From: Glebionis coronaria
Taxonomy: Eukaryota; Streptophyta; Magnoliopsida; Asterales; Asteraceae
Direction: 5' to 3'
Assembly: GCA_025667525.1 (NCBI GenBank)
Contig: CM046878.1
Location: 93,201,237-93,265,236 of the forward strand
DNA length: 64,000 bases
Position 1 is the stretch's first letter, and every line of letters starts with the position of its first letter. The position numbers and the translations under genes were made by a program. This document shows positions 23,228 to 35,638 of the stretch, piece after piece. The notes beneath the pieces are model-generated. The model was given only the letters and a program-made list of their open reading frames with translations, ran no database searches and was not told the origin of the DNA.

Positions 23228-26140
23228 ATGTCTGGCTCAGAACAACCTCCTGCTCCTGTTTTGCTACAAAACAACACCACAAACCCTAGTATCAAAATTC
23301 CCATGTTTGATGCCAGGAACTTCGAGCTTTGGAAGTCCAATTTTGAGCAATATGTAGCCATCCATGACTACACTCTTTGGGAGATTGTTGAATATGGGAA
23401 CACATTCAACAAAGCTCAAAAGATTGCTAATGTTATTGCCACAAGGATAGCTGTTCCTAATTGTCCTGAAGCTGATAAGAAGGAAAAGCCTGAAGATGGA
23501 AGAGCTGTATCTGCTGAAGATATAGCCAAGAAAAGGGTGGACATGAAAATTTTGAACATTATGAAACACGCCTTGGGTCATGAGAATCAGCACAAGTACA
23601 AACGCTTTGAGTCTGCAAAAGAGCTTTGGGAAGCTCTTGAAGTAGCACATGGTGGTAATGCTGACACAAAAGAAGAAAAGAAGAAGCAACTCATGCATGA
23701 GTATGCTGTCTTTAAGGCTCAACCCAATGAGAATCTCAGCAGTGTGAGAAGTAGACTGCTTGACATTACAAGTCAACTTTCCTTCATGGGAACACAGATT
23801 GATGACCCTGACTTGAATGCTACTTTTCTCAAAAGCCTTGGTGATGTATGGAAGATTGAGGCAAGATCCATTCTTGTCAATAACACCCACAAAACCTCTA
23901 GGTTTGATGACATCTTCAACAAACTAAGACTGTTGGAGAATGAATGGCTTTTGGAGAGTGATAATAAATCTTCCAGTAGCAACATGGCCTTCTTCTCACA
24001 AAGTGAAGGTCAATTTGATTCCATGAACTCCTATGGACATCCAGTCACTGGATCTCAATGTGTCAACTCTGGATCACATCCTATCAGCGTTGGAACACAT
24101 TCTGTCAGCGCTGGATCATATCCTGTCAACGCCTCATACTCAAGCGTTGACACTCACAACTTTGGCGCTGATAGAATCAAACCTGCTGGTTTAGATCTAG
24201 ATACTGTGTGTGCATTCATTGCTTCTTTGCCCAGTGATTCAAGGATTACATATGAGGATCTTAAGCAAATAAGTGATGAGCAATTGGAAGAGATGGACAT
24301 CAAGTGGACTATGGCTCTTGTAAGTTTAAGAGCAAACAGGTTTAATAAAAGGTTCAAGAAGAAGATGACCTTTGATGCTAAGGATGTTGCTGGATTTGAC
24401 AAATCCAAAGTTGAGTGCTACAACTGTCATCATATGGGGCACTTTATGAGGGAATGTAGATCTCCAAGAAGATCTGATGCTGGTAAGCCTTCAAGCCAAA
24501 TGGTTAAGAGCCAAGATTCCAAGGCCATGGTAGCTGTTCAACAAATTGATGGTGTTGGAGGATGGGACTGGAGCTGGAACTTTTTGGCTAAGGATGAGGA
24601 AGAGGACAAAGCATTGGTTGCTGAAGTTAAAGAAGAGCATGTTGAATATGCTCTCATGGCACACTCCTCCTCTTCATCAGATAATGAGGTATATGATGAT
24701 GCTTTCTGTTCTAAGGGTTGTCGTTTAAATACTGAAAAACTAAATCAAGAGATAGTAAAATTATTAGATGAGGCAAGTGCTGAAAGATGCAAAGTATCTA
24801 ATTATCAAATTGCTCTCACCCAAACAGAAAGGACAGTAGCTGAGTATAAGAAAATGGAGTTTGATTTAAAGGATAAAATAAATATCTTAAATCATGAGTT
24901 ACATCAAAGTAAAGATATTAAAGATATCACAAACAGGGTTAATCTTGATTTGATAGCTAAGTTAGATGAGGCTAACAAAAATAAAGATAATGTGAGTCTT
25001 AAAATCCAGAGATTTGATAAGGCCACACAAGCCCTGGGAGAGTGTGTTAGTAAACAAAGAGACTCTAAGGACATGAGTGGGATTGGGATGAAAGATTATA
25101 CTGGTGTTCCACCACCAGCTGGGGATTTCTATGGTGTCCAATCAAAGGACTTATCTTGGACTGGCTTGCCAGAACTCCAAGAGAAGGAATTCATTCCTCT
25201 ACCTAGAGTGACTTCCCCAGTTGAAGAGTATAATCAAAAACTGATTGACCTAGATGAGTGGAAGAAAGCTAACCACACTTTGTTTGTTAAGGGAGGGTTG
25301 TTGTGTGAAAGTCCAAATGAGCCCACACCAATCACGAGCCATGATCCTACACCTATTAAAATCACACACCTAGCCACTGGCAAAGCTGTTGACCTTGGCT
25401 CACAAACTGTTAGAAAACCTAGTGTTAAGTATGCAGAGATGTATAGGAATACTAGGTCACCAAAAAGCCAAGTTAGTAACCATGGAACAGGCTTCTTTGC
25501 TTCTAGACCTAAGTCTATGTCTAGAAAAGCTTGTTACACATGTGGTAGCTTTTCACATTTGGCATACAAATGTGTCAACGCTTCAAATATCAACGCTGAT
25601 AGGAACCATTTCAGCGCTGACAAAAGTCAACATAGGTCAAACACTGTCAGACCCAAAACCTTTGTGAACAAAAGTTCACAAGTTGTTAGACCAGCCCCAT
25701 TCTTTTCTAGAGGGTCTAACACACATGGCCTAAGACCTTTCCAAAAGTCAAACACTTGGTCCAATAGGCAATGGGTTCCTGTAGCAAACCCTAGGTTTAA
25801 CGCTGATAAAGGCAATCGGGGCGCTGACAAGAACAATTTCAGCGCTGACAGACACACTGCCAAACCTAGGTATTTGCAACCACAGGGAAATGGGTCTAAA
25901 GCTTCTACTAGCTTAACATGGAGACCAAAACAAGACCAAAACCCTAATTCTACTGGTCTTTCTATGACATGCAACAGGTTTCATTATATTTCAAAGGTCA
26001 TGTCAAGACCAATTGGGGTTAACTGGGCATTTCATCCAAAAAGGGATGAAAATGGGGTTGTTATGAGAACCAAGTCTGTTCTTGTTGAACAACCAGATGA
26101 ATCCAAGTCTTCCAAGGCTTGGGTTCCCAAAGAAAACTAA
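23228..26140 (+). CDS. gag: Gag polyprotein, inner copia (970 aa)
   Basis: The frame is intact from ATG 23228 to TAA at 26138-26140. The N-terminal 250 residues form a UBN2/copia gag domain ([11 protein letters not shown]). A first CCHC knuckle, [14 protein letters not shown], lies at about residues 396-409. A Lys/Glu-rich coiled segment follows (residues 510-620). A second knuckle, [14 protein letters not shown], lies near 769-782. Two distant knuckles and nearly 1000 residues make it about twice the usual copia gag. Low-complexity linkers hold repeats reading NADK/GADK/SADR that match the element-wide CGCTGACA motif. Gag forms the cytoplasmic virus-like particle and packages element RNA. 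Confidence 0.95.
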   Translation: MSGSEQPPAPVLLQNNTTNPSIKIPMFDARNFELWKSNFEQYVAIHDYTLWEIVEYGNTFNKAQKIANVIATRIAVPNCPEADKKEKPEDGRAVSAEDIAKKRVDMKILNIMKHALGHENQHKYKRFESAKELWEALEVAHGGNADTKEEKKKQLMHEYAVFKAQPNENLSSVRSRLLDITSQLSFMGTQIDDPDLNATFLKSLGDVWKIEARSILVNNTHKTSRFDDIFNKLRLLENEWLLESDNKSSSSNMAFFSQSEGQFDSMNSYGHPVTGSQCVNSGSHPISVGTHSVSAGSYPVNASYSSVDTHNFGADRIKPAGLDLDTVCAFIASLPSDSRITYEDLKQISDEQLEEMDIKWTMALVSLRANRFNKRFKKKMTFDAKDVAGFDKSKVECYNCHHMGHFMRECRSPRRSDAGKPSSQMVKSQDSKAMVAVQQIDGVGGWDWSWNFLAKDEEEDKALVAEVKEEHVEYALMAHSSSSSDNEVYDDAFCSKGCRLNTEKLNQEIVKLLDEASAERCKVSNYQIALTQTERTVAEYKKMEFDLKDKINILNHELHQSKDIKDITNRVNLDLIAKLDEANKNKDNVSLKIQRFDKATQALGECVSKQRDSKDMSGIGMKDYTGVPPPAGDFYGVQSKDLSWTGLPELQEKEFIPLPRVTSPVEEYNQKLIDLDEWKKANHTLFVKGGLLCESPNEPTPITSHDPTPIKITHLATGKAVDLGSQTVRKPSVKYAEMYRNTRSPKSQVSNHGTGFFASRPKSMSRKACYTCGSFSHLAYKCVNASNINADRNHFSADKSQHRSNTVRPKTFVNKSSQVVRPAPFFSRGSNTHGLRPFQKSNTWSNRQWVPVANPRFNADKGNRGADKNNFSADRHTAKPRYLQPQGNGSKASTSLTWRPKQDQNPNSTGLSMTCNRFHYISKVMSRPIGVNWAFHPKRDENGVVMRTKSVLVEQPDESKSSKAWVPKEN

Positions 26141-29100
26141 TGTGTTTTCTTTATGTGCAGGGCATTCAAAAGAAGATCAATGATTATGGATATTGGGATA
26201 GTGGATGCTCAAGGCACATGACAGGAAAGGAAGACTATCTGACAAACTTCACTCCTATTCAAGATGGTGATAAGGTATACTTTGGAGGGGGCTATGGCAC
26301 CATCACAGGAAAAGGAACCCTTATCACCAATAATCTACGTTTTGAGAATGTCTTCCTGGTAAAAGAACTGGATTATAATTTGTTTAGTGTATCACAAGTG
26401 TGTGATAACAAAAATAAGGTTCTTTTCACTGATACTGAGTGCTTGGTGTTAAGCAAAGATTACAAGCTCCCTGAGGAAAAATACATAGAATTTAGAACAC
26501 CAAGGCATAAAGACATATATAATGTGAATCTTAATGGAATTAAGATGAATAATAAAATGATGTCATGTTTTTATGCTAAAGCCTCAGTAGATGAAAGTAA
26601 TCTTTGGCACAGGAGATTAGGGCACATAAACTTTAAAAATATCAATAGACTTGTGAGACTTGGTTTAGTTGATGGTTTGACTGAAAAGGCTTTCCACAAT
26701 GACCACTCTTGTGTTGCATGTCTTAAGGGCAAGCAGCACAAGGTCTCATTCAAATCTAAACAGGTGCACTCTAGTTCTAAACCACTTCACTTATTGCATA
26801 TGGTCCTTTTTGGTCCAACTAATATAGAAAGTTTGAAGGGTAAATCATATTGTTTTGTCATCACTGATGATTTTTCCAGGTTTACATGGACTTTCTTTTT
26901 AGCCAAGAAAAGTGAAACTGCCCAAAGTTTGATTAATTTCATTACCCAGATTGAAAAGAAGAATGGTAATGAGGTCAAAATGCTTAGAAGTGACAATGGG
27001 GGTGAGTTTAGAAATCAGTTACTAGAGGATTTTTGTGCCAAGAAAGGGATTACTAGGCAGTTTAGCATAGCTAGAACCCCACAGCAAAATGGGGTTGCTG
27101 AAAGAAAGAATAGAACCCTAATTGAAGCAGCCAGAACCATGTTGGTTGATGCCCACTTTCCTATAGCCTTTTGGGCTGAAGCTGTTAACACAGCTTGTTA
27201 TGTTCAAAATAGGGCATTGGTCAACAAAATACACAATAAAACACCTTATGAGTTACTTTGGGGAAGGAAGCCAAATATTGGCTTTCTCAAGCCTTTTGGT
27301 TGTCATGTAGTTGTTTTAGAAACTAGTGATGACCTAGGTAAATTTGATGCAAAAGGTGATGAAGGCTATTTCATGGGTTATTCAGTGCAGAGCAAAGGAT
27401 ATAGGGTTTACATTAAAAAGGAAAAACGTATACTTGAAAAAGTACATGTTAGGTTTTTAGAGAGTAAACCTAGTGATCCTGAAAGTGGTCCAAATTGGTT
27501 GTTTGACTTGGAACCTTTATCTAGAGCTTTAAATTATATGCCTGTTACTAATCCAGACATTGTGAAGGTAACTTCAAGTGTTTTGGAAAAGAGAATTGGT
27601 AATGTTTCAGGTACACAGGTTGCTAAGAAGGATGGACCACCAGCAGTTGAGTCATCTCCCACACAAGAATATGTTACATTTCCTATATGGACAGATGAGT
27701 ATTATGCTGCTGCTGCTGCTAGAAAGGATAAAGGTGGTTCTTCAATACCACCAGTTTATAACATGCATGGTCATTCAGGCGCTGACAAGCACAATTCTAG
27801 CGCTGACAAGACCAATTTAGACGTTGATGGCTCAAACGTTGACAACAATGATTCTGGCGCTGACAAGCAAACTTCCAACGTTGACAACACTCATGAGCAT
27901 TTCTTATCTTCCACTTTTGAACAAGGTGAACCTTCAAGAATAAATGAAGAGGTTCAAGATGGAAGAGAGTCTGAAGAAGATATTAGCAACATGGAGGATG
28001 ATATTGAAGACAACAGAATTCTTGAAAATGGAATTCCTAGATCTACTTTGAAGAATCATCCTCCCTCTCAAATCATTGGGAATATCATGACTCCTGTTCA
28101 AACTAGAAGATCTCACCAGACTCATGATAGCTTCATTGCTAATATCCACAAGAAGGTTGATACCCCTCTTGTACAAACATGTTTGTTTGCCTGTTTTCTG
28201 TCACAACAGGAACCCAAGAAGATTTTTGATGCTCTCAAAGAACCTAGTTGGGTGGAAGCAATGCAGGATGAGCTTCACCAATTTGCTATACAGGATGTTT
28301 GGGAGCTGGTTGATTGTCCTAGATATGTGAGACCAATTGGGACAAGATGGGTTCTAAGGAACAAGAAAGATGAAAGGGGTATTGTGGTCAGAAACAAGGC
28401 ACGTTTGGTAGCTCAGGGATATACACAAGAGGAAGGAATAGATTATGAAGAGGTCTTTGCTCCTGTTGCAAGAATTGAAGCTATAAGAATTTTCCTAGCT
28501 TATGCCTCTTGTATGAACTTCACTGTTTATCAAATGGATGTGAAGAGTGCTTTCCTCTATGGAACAATTGTTGAGGAGGTATATGTCATGCAACCTCCTG
28601 GTTTTGAAGATCCTGAGAATCCAGACAAGGTTTATAGAGTGAAGAAAGCTATGTATGGACTTCATCAGGCCCCAAGAGCATGGTATGGTACATTGTCCAC
28701 CTACTTGGTGGAAAATGGTTTTAAAAGGGGCACCATAGATCAGACATTATTTACAAAGAAGAAAGGTAAGGATGTCTTACTCGTTCAGGTCTATGTTGAT
28801 GATATCATTTTTGGATCCACAAATCCAAAGATGAGTGAAGACTTTTCCAAGCTTATGACAGATAAATTCAAGATGAGTGCAATGGGTGAGATGAACTTCT
28901 TTCTAGGATTACAAGTTCAGCAGAAAGAAGATGGTATCTTCATCTCCCAAGACAAATATGTAGCTAAAATCTTGAAGAAATTTGGTTTTTCTCCACATGA
29001 AAAGAGTGCTTCCACTCCTATGGATAGGGAACACCCTTGGGGAAAAATTGGAGCTGGAAAAGATGTGGATGTTAGGCACTATAGATCAATGATTGGCTCA

Positions 29101-29739
29101 TTGATGTATCTTACAGCCTCAAGACCTGACATCATGTTTGCTGTGTGTGCTTGTGCACGCCATCAGGTGAATCCCAAAGAATGTCACCTTTTTGCTGTGA
29201 AAAGAATCTTTAGGTACCTAAGATGTTATCCAGATCTTGGCTTATGGTACCCAAAAGATTCTCCATTGGAGCTTATTGCATATTCAGACAGTGACTATGG
29301 TGGTGACAAGTTTGATAGAAAATCCACAACTGGTGGATGTCAATTTCTTGGGAGTAGATTGATATCTTGGCAATGCAAGAAACAAACAGTGGTGGCAAAC
29401 TCTACAACTGAAGCAGAATATGTAGCTACAGCTGCTTGTTGTGGACAAGTCTTATGGATTCAGAACCAGCTGTTGGATTATGGGTATAATTTCATGCATA
29501 CCAAGATTTTTGTAGACAATAACAGTACTTTATGCATTATTAAAAATCCTGTACATCATTCTAAAACCAAACACATAGAAATTAGGCATCATTTTATAAG
29601 AGATTGCTTTGAGAAAGGTTTAATACAACCAGATAGGGTAGACACAGAAGATAATGTGGCTGATTTATTAACTAAACCTTTTGATACTGGAAGATTTAAA
29701 TATTTGGTAACAAATATTAGAATGGTTAATCTCACTTAA
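26119..29739 (+). CDS. pol: Pol polyprotein, inner copia (PR-IN-RT-RNaseH)
   Basis: The frame is -1 relative to gag, overlapping it by about 40 nt. The first ATG (26140) overlaps the gag stop as TAATG. The protease site DSG lies at residues 27-29 (counted from 26119). The integrase zinc finger has H164, H169, C198 and C201. The integrase core has D292 and E328 (35 residues between) in SDNGGEF and NGVAERKNR. At the first acidic position, residue 229 (26803-26805), the codon is GTC Val in LHMVLFGPT, where the outer copy has Asp. RT has YVDDIIFGS at about 892-900. RNase H has SDSDYGG and [10 protein letters not shown] linker between IN and RT (27770-27890) holds six in-frame copies of the CGCTGACA motif. 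The frame is complete, but integrase is predicted to be inactive. Confidence 0.95.
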   Translation: MGSQRKLMCFLYVQGIQKKINDYGYWDSGCSRHMTGKEDYLTNFTPIQDGDKVYFGGGYGTITGKGTLITNNLRFENVFLVKELDYNLFSVSQVCDNKNKVLFTDTECLVLSKDYKLPEEKYIEFRTPRHKDIYNVNLNGIKMNNKMMSCFYAKASVDESNLWHRRLGHINFKNINRLVRLGLVDGLTEKAFHNDHSCVACLKGKQHKVSFKSKQVHSSSKPLHLLHMVLFGPTNIESLKGKSYCFVITDDFSRFTWTFFLAKKSETAQSLINFITQIEKKNGNEVKMLRSDNGGEFRNQLLEDFCAKKGITRQFSIARTPQQNGVAERKNRTLIEAARTMLVDAHFPIAFWAEAVNTACYVQNRALVNKIHNKTPYELLWGRKPNIGFLKPFGCHVVVLETSDDLGKFDAKGDEGYFMGYSVQSKGYRVYIKKEKRILEKVHVRFLESKPSDPESGPNWLFDLEPLSRALNYMPVTNPDIVKVTSSVLEKRIGNVSGTQVAKKDGPPAVESSPTQEYVTFPIWTDEYYAAAAARKDKGGSSIPPVYNMHGHSGADKHNSSADKTNLDVDGSNVDNNDSGADKQTSNVDNTHEHFLSSTFEQGEPSRINEEVQDGRESEEDISNMEDDIEDNRILENGIPRSTLKNHPPSQIIGNIMTPVQTRRSHQTHDSFIANIHKKVDTPLVQTCLFACFLSQQEPKKIFDALKEPSWVEAMQDELHQFAIQDVWELVDCPRYVRPIGTRWVLRNKKDERGIVVRNKARLVAQGYTQEEGIDYEEVFAPVARIEAIRIFLAYASCMNFTVYQMDVKSAFLYGTIVEEVYVMQPPGFEDPENPDKVYRVKKAMYGLHQAPRAWYGTLSTYLVENGFKRGTIDQTLFTKKKGKDVLLVQVYVDDIIFGSTNPKMSEDFSKLMTDKFKMSAMGEMNFFLGLQVQQKEDGIFISQDKYVAKILKKFGFSPHEKSASTPMDREHPWGKIGAGKDVDVRHYRSMIGSLMYLTASRPDIMFAVCACARHQVNPKECHLFAVKRIFRYLRCYPDLGLWYPKDSPLELIAYSDSDYGGDKFDRKSTTGGCQFLGSRLISWQCKKQTVVANSTTEAEYVATAACCGQVLWIQNQLLDYGYNFMHTKIFVDNNSTLCIIKNPVHHSKTKHIEIRHHFIRDCFEKGLIQPDRVDTEDNVADLLTKPFDTGRFKYLVTNIRMVNLT

Positions 29740-30989
29740 TATGTGTTTTGGAACCTTTTTGTAAAAGTATGTACAGGATAATGCATTGTTATTGGTCTTT
29801 GTGATGATTTAGATTTTTCCACTTTATTTTTCTAACACTGACAAAGGTAAATGTAACGCTGACAAGTGTTATTTTGCCGTTGTTAGAGATATTATTGTCT
29901 AACGCTGACAAGAGTTCCTTCAACGCTGATAAGTGTTGTCGGGGCGCTGTCAGCAACAATGTTAGTTTTGTGGTTTTCAATCTAAATGTGTAGGTGGTGT
30001 TAGCTTTATGCCATTGGATACAGAGTTGCTTATGGATCTTTGAAGAGCTATTTGGACATGTTTTTGTTTATGGATGATGGTTGGAATATTTATATTCCTA
30101 TCTTGACATAAATTTTTAATGTTCATATATATTTTGAGAAACTCATGTATCATAGTTTAAGGGGAGGTATAAGGAACCTTTAGGACTCTTGGGTATTCTT
30201 ATAATACTCTTATCACAATTCTAGATTGTGTCCACAGGTGAGTATGGCTTAGTTTTACTAAACCATGAGGCACTGTAGCATGCAAAGTTGACAAACTATG
30301 CATGCTGCCAAGACATTTTTGGCCTAGAATTGGTTGTGGTCTGCTGGGAGACTTGGGAATATTTTTGTTATAGGTTTACCTGGGAGTTACAAAGGATTTT
30401 ATGAAATAACTTTGTTGGTAAGTATTTTGGTTAGCAAGGGACACTTGAGGACATTTGTGTCTATCTTGCTTAAGCAAGTGTGCATAAGTGGACAGTGCTT
30501 GCCGCCCAGTAATTATTATCAACTTGCAAGATATTTCCCTTAGGATAAATTACTTTGTTAAGGTCTTTTTCTTTTTAAATATTTTTATTTTTAGACGCTG
30601 ACAAGTTTTTCTCCAAACGCTGTTACGACCAATCGTAACGCTGACAAGGCTTTAGGCAAACGCTGACAAGAAAATATAGCCGTTGGGCGTTGATGGGCTA
30701 TTTTTGACCGTTGACACCTAGTGGGCCCTACCCAGTTGTTATTTTTGACTAATCTTTGGCCGTAATTTCTGGGGAGCTGTTATTTTTAATTAATGCATGA
30801 GATAAGTTATATTTGATTCAATATTTTCATCATTCCTCTTTGAATATAACTACCTCATTTTTGACCAATCTAAATCATGCATCTCTCCTATAAATTTGGC
30901 TAACTTTTTATTCTGGGTATTCATATTTTCTTGTCTAACATTTTTCTCCTAGATTTTTCCCATATCACATAACCTAAACAGCTTTCAAC
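29740..30989 (+). other. Pol-ORF3 spacer, inner copia
   Basis: This 1.25 kb non-coding spacer holds about ten copies of the CGCTGACA motif (29835-29955 and 30590-30720). It also has a polypurine run TTTAAGGGGAGG near 30157, resembling the element's own 3' PPT. A pyrimidine-rich tract ending CTCCTAG (about 30950) or AAACAG (about 30980) could be a 3' splice site for a spliced ORF3 mRNA. The outer element has the same layout at 39245-40498. Confidence 0.7.
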
Positions 30990-33900
30990 ATGGCACCAAA
31001 GTTCAACTCAAACAATCTGACATTGGAGTTCAAGAGCCAACATAATATGGTAGCTTACTTGGCCGCTGATAATGATTTGTTCCCTCAGTATTCACAAATG
31101 GTGGCATTTTTAAATGCATCCTCTATAAGGTATGCACTTTCTCATGAACCACTAGTCCCTGTCGCACACATTAGACAGTTTTGGAATAATGTTAGTTCCA
31201 CAACAGCTAATGGAGTGACTACATTAACATCTACTGTTCATGGAAGAACATGGGTGATCACTGAAGCCTTGGTTCGCCAAGCTTTGCGTCTTGATGACGC
31301 TGATGGTGTGACTACCCTTGCCATTGCAACAATAGAACAAGGTCTTAGGGAATTGGGTTATCCTATTCCTGCTGGTAAAACTTTAAATAAATATCATAAG
31401 CAGGAATTTCCCTCTGATTGGAAATATTTGATACATGTCCTTCTTCAATGCTTAAGTACAAAATGTACTGCTTTTAATGAAATAAACAGGTCCATTGCAA
31501 GTGCTTTGGTTTGTATGTCACGTGGGCTTAGGTATAATTTTTCAAAAATGATTTTTGAAGGGATGTGTAAAAATAAGGGAAGTAAAATGACTTTGGCTTA
31601 CCCAAGATTTTTACAAATGGTGTTTGATTTACAAGAATATTGTACTAGGGATCATGACACTTTTTATGAGATCCCTAAGCAAAAGAAAACCATTTTTGAC
31701 AAAATGATCTCCACAAACAGATCTATACCTCTCACCCAAGCCATGCTTGAAGTAATTCAGGCTGCCCAACCACAACCAGACCTTGCACCTCAACTTGAGC
31801 CTATCCTTGAACCATTACCTTCACCTGAAAACATGGACGTTGACCAAGCCAATGTCAACGCTGACACTCAAAATGTTGGCGCTGACACAGCCAATCCCAA
31901 CGCTGATGACATCCCTGAACAATCCCAAACACCCCTTAACCAACCAACACCCACACAATCTACCTCATCTTCCACCCCATTACAATCTAGGTTGAATAAA
32001 CGCCAGAGGACTACTGGAGTGTTCTCCTCTAGTGGTCCTAGCCTTGTTGTAGAGAGAACCACCTCCACAAGTATGGCTGGTGACATGGGTGAGGCTGGAC
32101 ATATTGGTACAGGCTTAGAAGCTGGCCAAGACAGGTCCAACATTGATAAGACCTCATCCATGCCCTATGATTCTATTTTGGGAGGTCAAATCCCCATTCT
32201 AGCTGAGGGCAGATTGGAACCTATGACATTGAATGAATTGACGGCTGCTGTCATTAGCTTACAAAAGCAAAATGTCAGCCTTGTACAAATTGTCAATAAT
32301 CAGGGCCGTGAACTCCAAGTATTGAGGGAGCGGGTAACTGTTTTGGAGAATCCTAGTAGCAGGAGTAGAATGGAGGAATCTTCCAAAGGGGAGGATGAAG
32401 AGGATGAGTTGATTCATACAGCCAGTGAGAAGAGTTCACAATTTAGTGAATCTTTAAATGTTGCTGAAGCACTCACCAACTTGAAGAAGCACCCTGTCAT
32501 TGATACATCCAAGGTAACTCCATTAAACTTGGAAGGATCTTTCACAGCAACAATGGGCGCTGATACAGGTTTGAACGCTGACACATCCAGCGCTGACAAA
32601 GGTAATCGGGGCGCTGATAAAGGTAACTTGAACGCTGACAAAGTTGCAGGTGGTGTTGATGTATTCCAGTCATCAACAATCATCAAAGATGTGTCTACAC
32701 AGGTATCTTCATCTACTTTACCTATCATTGATCCAAAAGACAAAGGTAAAGGAATTATGGTTGAAGAAGATGTTCCAAAGAAAGATGCAGCACAAATTGC
32801 ATTTGATGAACAGTTGGCTGCACAACTTTTGGAGCAAGATTTGAAGAGAAGTGGGACATCACCATTTGTTGCCACTTCTGAAAGTGAGGAAGAGAGTGAT
32901 GATGAAAGAGGAGGGGCTAGCTCAGATTCAAGTGTTCAAATCATTGAAGACCCAGAAAGACTTGAATATGGGGATGAGTTGGCAAAAGAAAGATTGAGTG
33001 ATTTGAAGAAGCAAGTTAATTTTGACCTTCCAGAAATCACCAGAATGTTTCATGCTTGGGAAGATAAGGTAATGGACAACCCAGGGATGAGTTTGTCAGA
33101 TCAAATTTGGGGGTTGGAAATTCTTCTCAGGGTACAGGATGATATAAAGGTGATTTTGAGGTATAATGCATAAGAGATCAAGACTTGGCTTAAAAGAGAT
33201 AGAAGGCAATTGTATTACAAGTTGCTTAGATGCCATCAACCTGGATGGACATACAAGAAGTTGCTGGCTTTATCTTTTGAGGAGCTAGAGTACAGGGCAC
33301 ATCCTATTTGGAGGCATGTGCAAGAAAATAATGTCTTACAGTTTCTTTCAGACGAAAGGAAACAAGAGCTTGCTGAGGAAATGTAGATTCAAAAGGAGAT
33401 GAGGATTGCTCAAAGACCAGTGAAGAAAGGAGATCCTCTCCAATTTCCCAAAGATATGGATGTGTATTATCCAAATGAAACTGTCATAAGGAAGCATCTC
33501 AAGCTTTCTCCATTGGAAGCTTCTGATTTGGTTAATGTAGTGTCTCTAGATGCCAGAAATCCAACCATAAGTTTTGATGAAGATGAGTGTGGATTTTGGA
33601 AGATTGGCAGATTTGGGAAGGAGGTACACACTTTCACTTCAATTATTTCTATCTTTGCAAGCATAGGCAGAGAAGACTTGGTGCATCTATGGAGATTGAT
33701 AGAGGCCAAGTATACGGCTGAAGCACCTACTTCAGCAAATGGAATAAGACTATGGCACACATTTTTGACTTTGTGTGGTCCAAGGGAAGCAGATCCTGCT
33801 GTATGGAAGGATCTTGAAGATGACCTTAGTGGTCTTCATTGGAGGCTTTATTCTACTTGTGGTGTGTTTCATTTGAGCTCTACAAAGTTTTCAGAGTATC

Positions 33901-34040
33901 TACTTGTGGATGCTGACTATTTCTTGTCCAAAAAAATATTGGAGAAGATGAAGGAGACACCCTTGGAGATTGATTACACTAGTGACGTGGCTAAAGACTT
34001 GATTAGATATGTTTATCACCAACATAAGAAGTTTTTGTAA
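30990..34040 (+). pseudogene. ORF3 of inner copia, about 1016 codons, two stops
   Basis: It opens with ATG at 30990 and stays in one frame to TAA at 34040, broken by TAA at 33171-33173 and TAG at 33384-33386. The first 727 codons are uninterrupted. The N-terminal 230 residues form a conserved, probably folded domain (RYALSHEPLVPVAHIRQFW, VHGRTWVITEALVRQAL, TLAYPRFLQMVFD). A Pro/Gln/Thr/Ser linker with NADT/GADT repeats follows, then GVFSSSGPS, a Glu/Ser-rich stretch and a C-terminal domain (DECGFWKIGRFGKEVHTF). I know this N-terminal type as an uncharacterised ORF beside Asteraceae copia elements. I see no membrane span or signal peptide, so an envelope role is not supported. Function is unknown. 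Confidence 0.75.
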
Positions 34041-34096
34041 GATTCCTCCTAAGCCTTAAGTATTTATTTAGAAACTTGATCATAAGAGTGGATATC

Positions 34097-34112
34097 AAGT
34101 TTAGGGGAGGAT
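34097..34112 (+). promoter_or_regulatory. 3' polypurine tract, inner copia
   Basis: The AGGGGAGGA run immediately precedes the 3' LTR at 34113. It is the plus-strand primer site expected for LTR elements. Confidence 0.8.
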
Positions 34113-34648
34113 TGTTGGGAATAAATTATGGGTCAGTTCACTAGACGCTGATAAGAAGAGTTCAAGCGCTGATAAGATGACATTGGACGCTGACAGCCAA
34201 GCGTTGACAGTTAGGAAAGTCAACGCTGACAGCCTTGAAGACTAGCACTGATGGAATATATCTTCATACGAATCTTTTTTTTATTTGTTTCTTTATTTGT
34301 GTATGGTAAAGATAAACTCGACATTGTATTTTCCATTATTATCTTTACCTAGAATAGTTGATTCGTAGCTTCTTGTACAAGACTTCTTAATCTATAAAAG
34401 AAGATCTTTTAGGTTAATGTTAATCATCAGTTATAATAAGTTTTCACAAGTTAAACCTCTTTCATTGTAATCAAGTTTGATTATTCTAATACAAGTGAAA
34501 GTTTGTTTAACATCTTTGTGTTCTAGGTTAAGTGTTAATTCCGCATAACACTTAGTTACTTTGTTCATAAGCAAAGGTTTCTCTACGTGTATCACTTGAT
34601 CTAATCTCGTATACACAAAGCTTAATCGATCTAAGTTTGGGATCAACA
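34113..34648 (+). repeat. 3' LTR, inner copia
   Basis: It starts TGTTGGGAAT and ends GATCAACA, followed by the ACCTG duplication. It has a T-rich insertion of about 8 bp near 34280 relative to the 5' LTR and keeps CG in the motif copies that are mutated in the 5' LTR. Confidence 0.95.
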
Positions 34649-34653
34649 ACCTG

Positions 34654-35622
34654 CTGGTGACTTCTATGGTGTCCAACAAAAGGACCTATCTTGGACTGGT
34701 TTACCAGAACTCCAAGAGGAGGAATTCATTCCTCCACCAAGAGTCATTACCCCAGTTGAAGAGTATCAACAAAAGTTGACTGACTTGAATGAATGGAAGA
34801 AAGCCAACCCTACCTTATTTGTTAAGGGAGGCTTGTTATGTGAAAGTCCTAATGATTCAACCCCTATTAAGGTAACAAACCCAATCACTGGTAAGGCTGT
34901 TGAACTTGGCTCAAACACTGTTAGAAAACCTAGTGTCAAGTATGCTGAAATGTATAGGAATACTAGGTCACCTAAAAGCCAAGTTAGTAATGATGGAACA
35001 GGCTTCTTCTCTTCTAGAGCTAGGATTATGTCTAGAAAAGCCTGTTACACTTGTGGTAGCTTTTCACATTTAGCATATAAGTGTGTCAACGCTTCCAAGG
35101 TCAACGTTGTTAGAAAGTCAAACGTTGTCAGACCCAAACCTTGTGTGCAGCAAAGTCCACAGGTTGTTAGACTTGCCCCATTCTTCACTAGAGGGTCTAA
35201 CACTCATGGACAAAGACCATTTTAAAAGAAAAATACTTGGTCTAATAGGCAATGGGTTTCTGTAGCAAACCCTAGGTTCAACGCTGACAAGAGTAATTTC
35301 AGCGTTGACAAGACCAAATCCAACGCTGACAAAAACGTGACCAGACCTAAATATTTGCAACCACAGGGTAAAGGGTCTAAAGCTTCTTCAAGCTTGACAT
35401 GGTGACCTAAGAAAGATCAAAACCCTAATGATAATGGGATTTTAATGACCTGCAACAGATTTAATTACATTTCAAAGGTCATTACAAAACCTATTGGGGT
35501 TAACTGGGTATTTCATCCAAAAAGGGATGAACAAAGGGTTGTTATGAGAACCAAGTCTGTTCTTGTTGAACAACCAGATGAATCCAAGTCTGCTAAGGCT
35601 TGGGTTCCCAAAGAAAACTAAC
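34654..35622 (+). pseudogene. Outer copia gag, 3' part
   Basis: It resumes outer gag in frame after the nested insertion and includes the second knuckle [14 protein letters not shown]. Stops: TAA at 35223-35225 (CAA Gln in the inner copy) and TGA at 35403-35405 (Arg in the inner copy). It ends with the same AWVPKEN-stop as the inner gag. Confidence 0.9.
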
Positions 35623-35638
35623 TTATTTTCTTTATGAG

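Larger units (their letters stand above)
22587..34648 (+). mobile_element. Inner Ty1-copia retrotransposon with ORF3, nested in outer gag
   Basis: LTRs at 22587-23113 and 34113-34648 end GATCAACA. The 5-bp duplication ACCTG flanks it (22582-22586 and 34649-34653), and the outer gag reads through when the insertion is removed. It has a Met-tRNA PBS, full-length gag and pol ORFs, a spacer, ORF3 and a 3' polypurine tract. At 12.06 kb it is long for copia. It belongs to the same lineage as its host element but to a different LTR subfamily, since the 5' half of the LTR differs. Confidence 0.95.

Noticed and set aside
23264..23890. 208-codon minus-strand frame inside copia gag
   Set aside because: Shadow of the gag frame; the homologous outer gag has only a partial counterpart and no conserved start.
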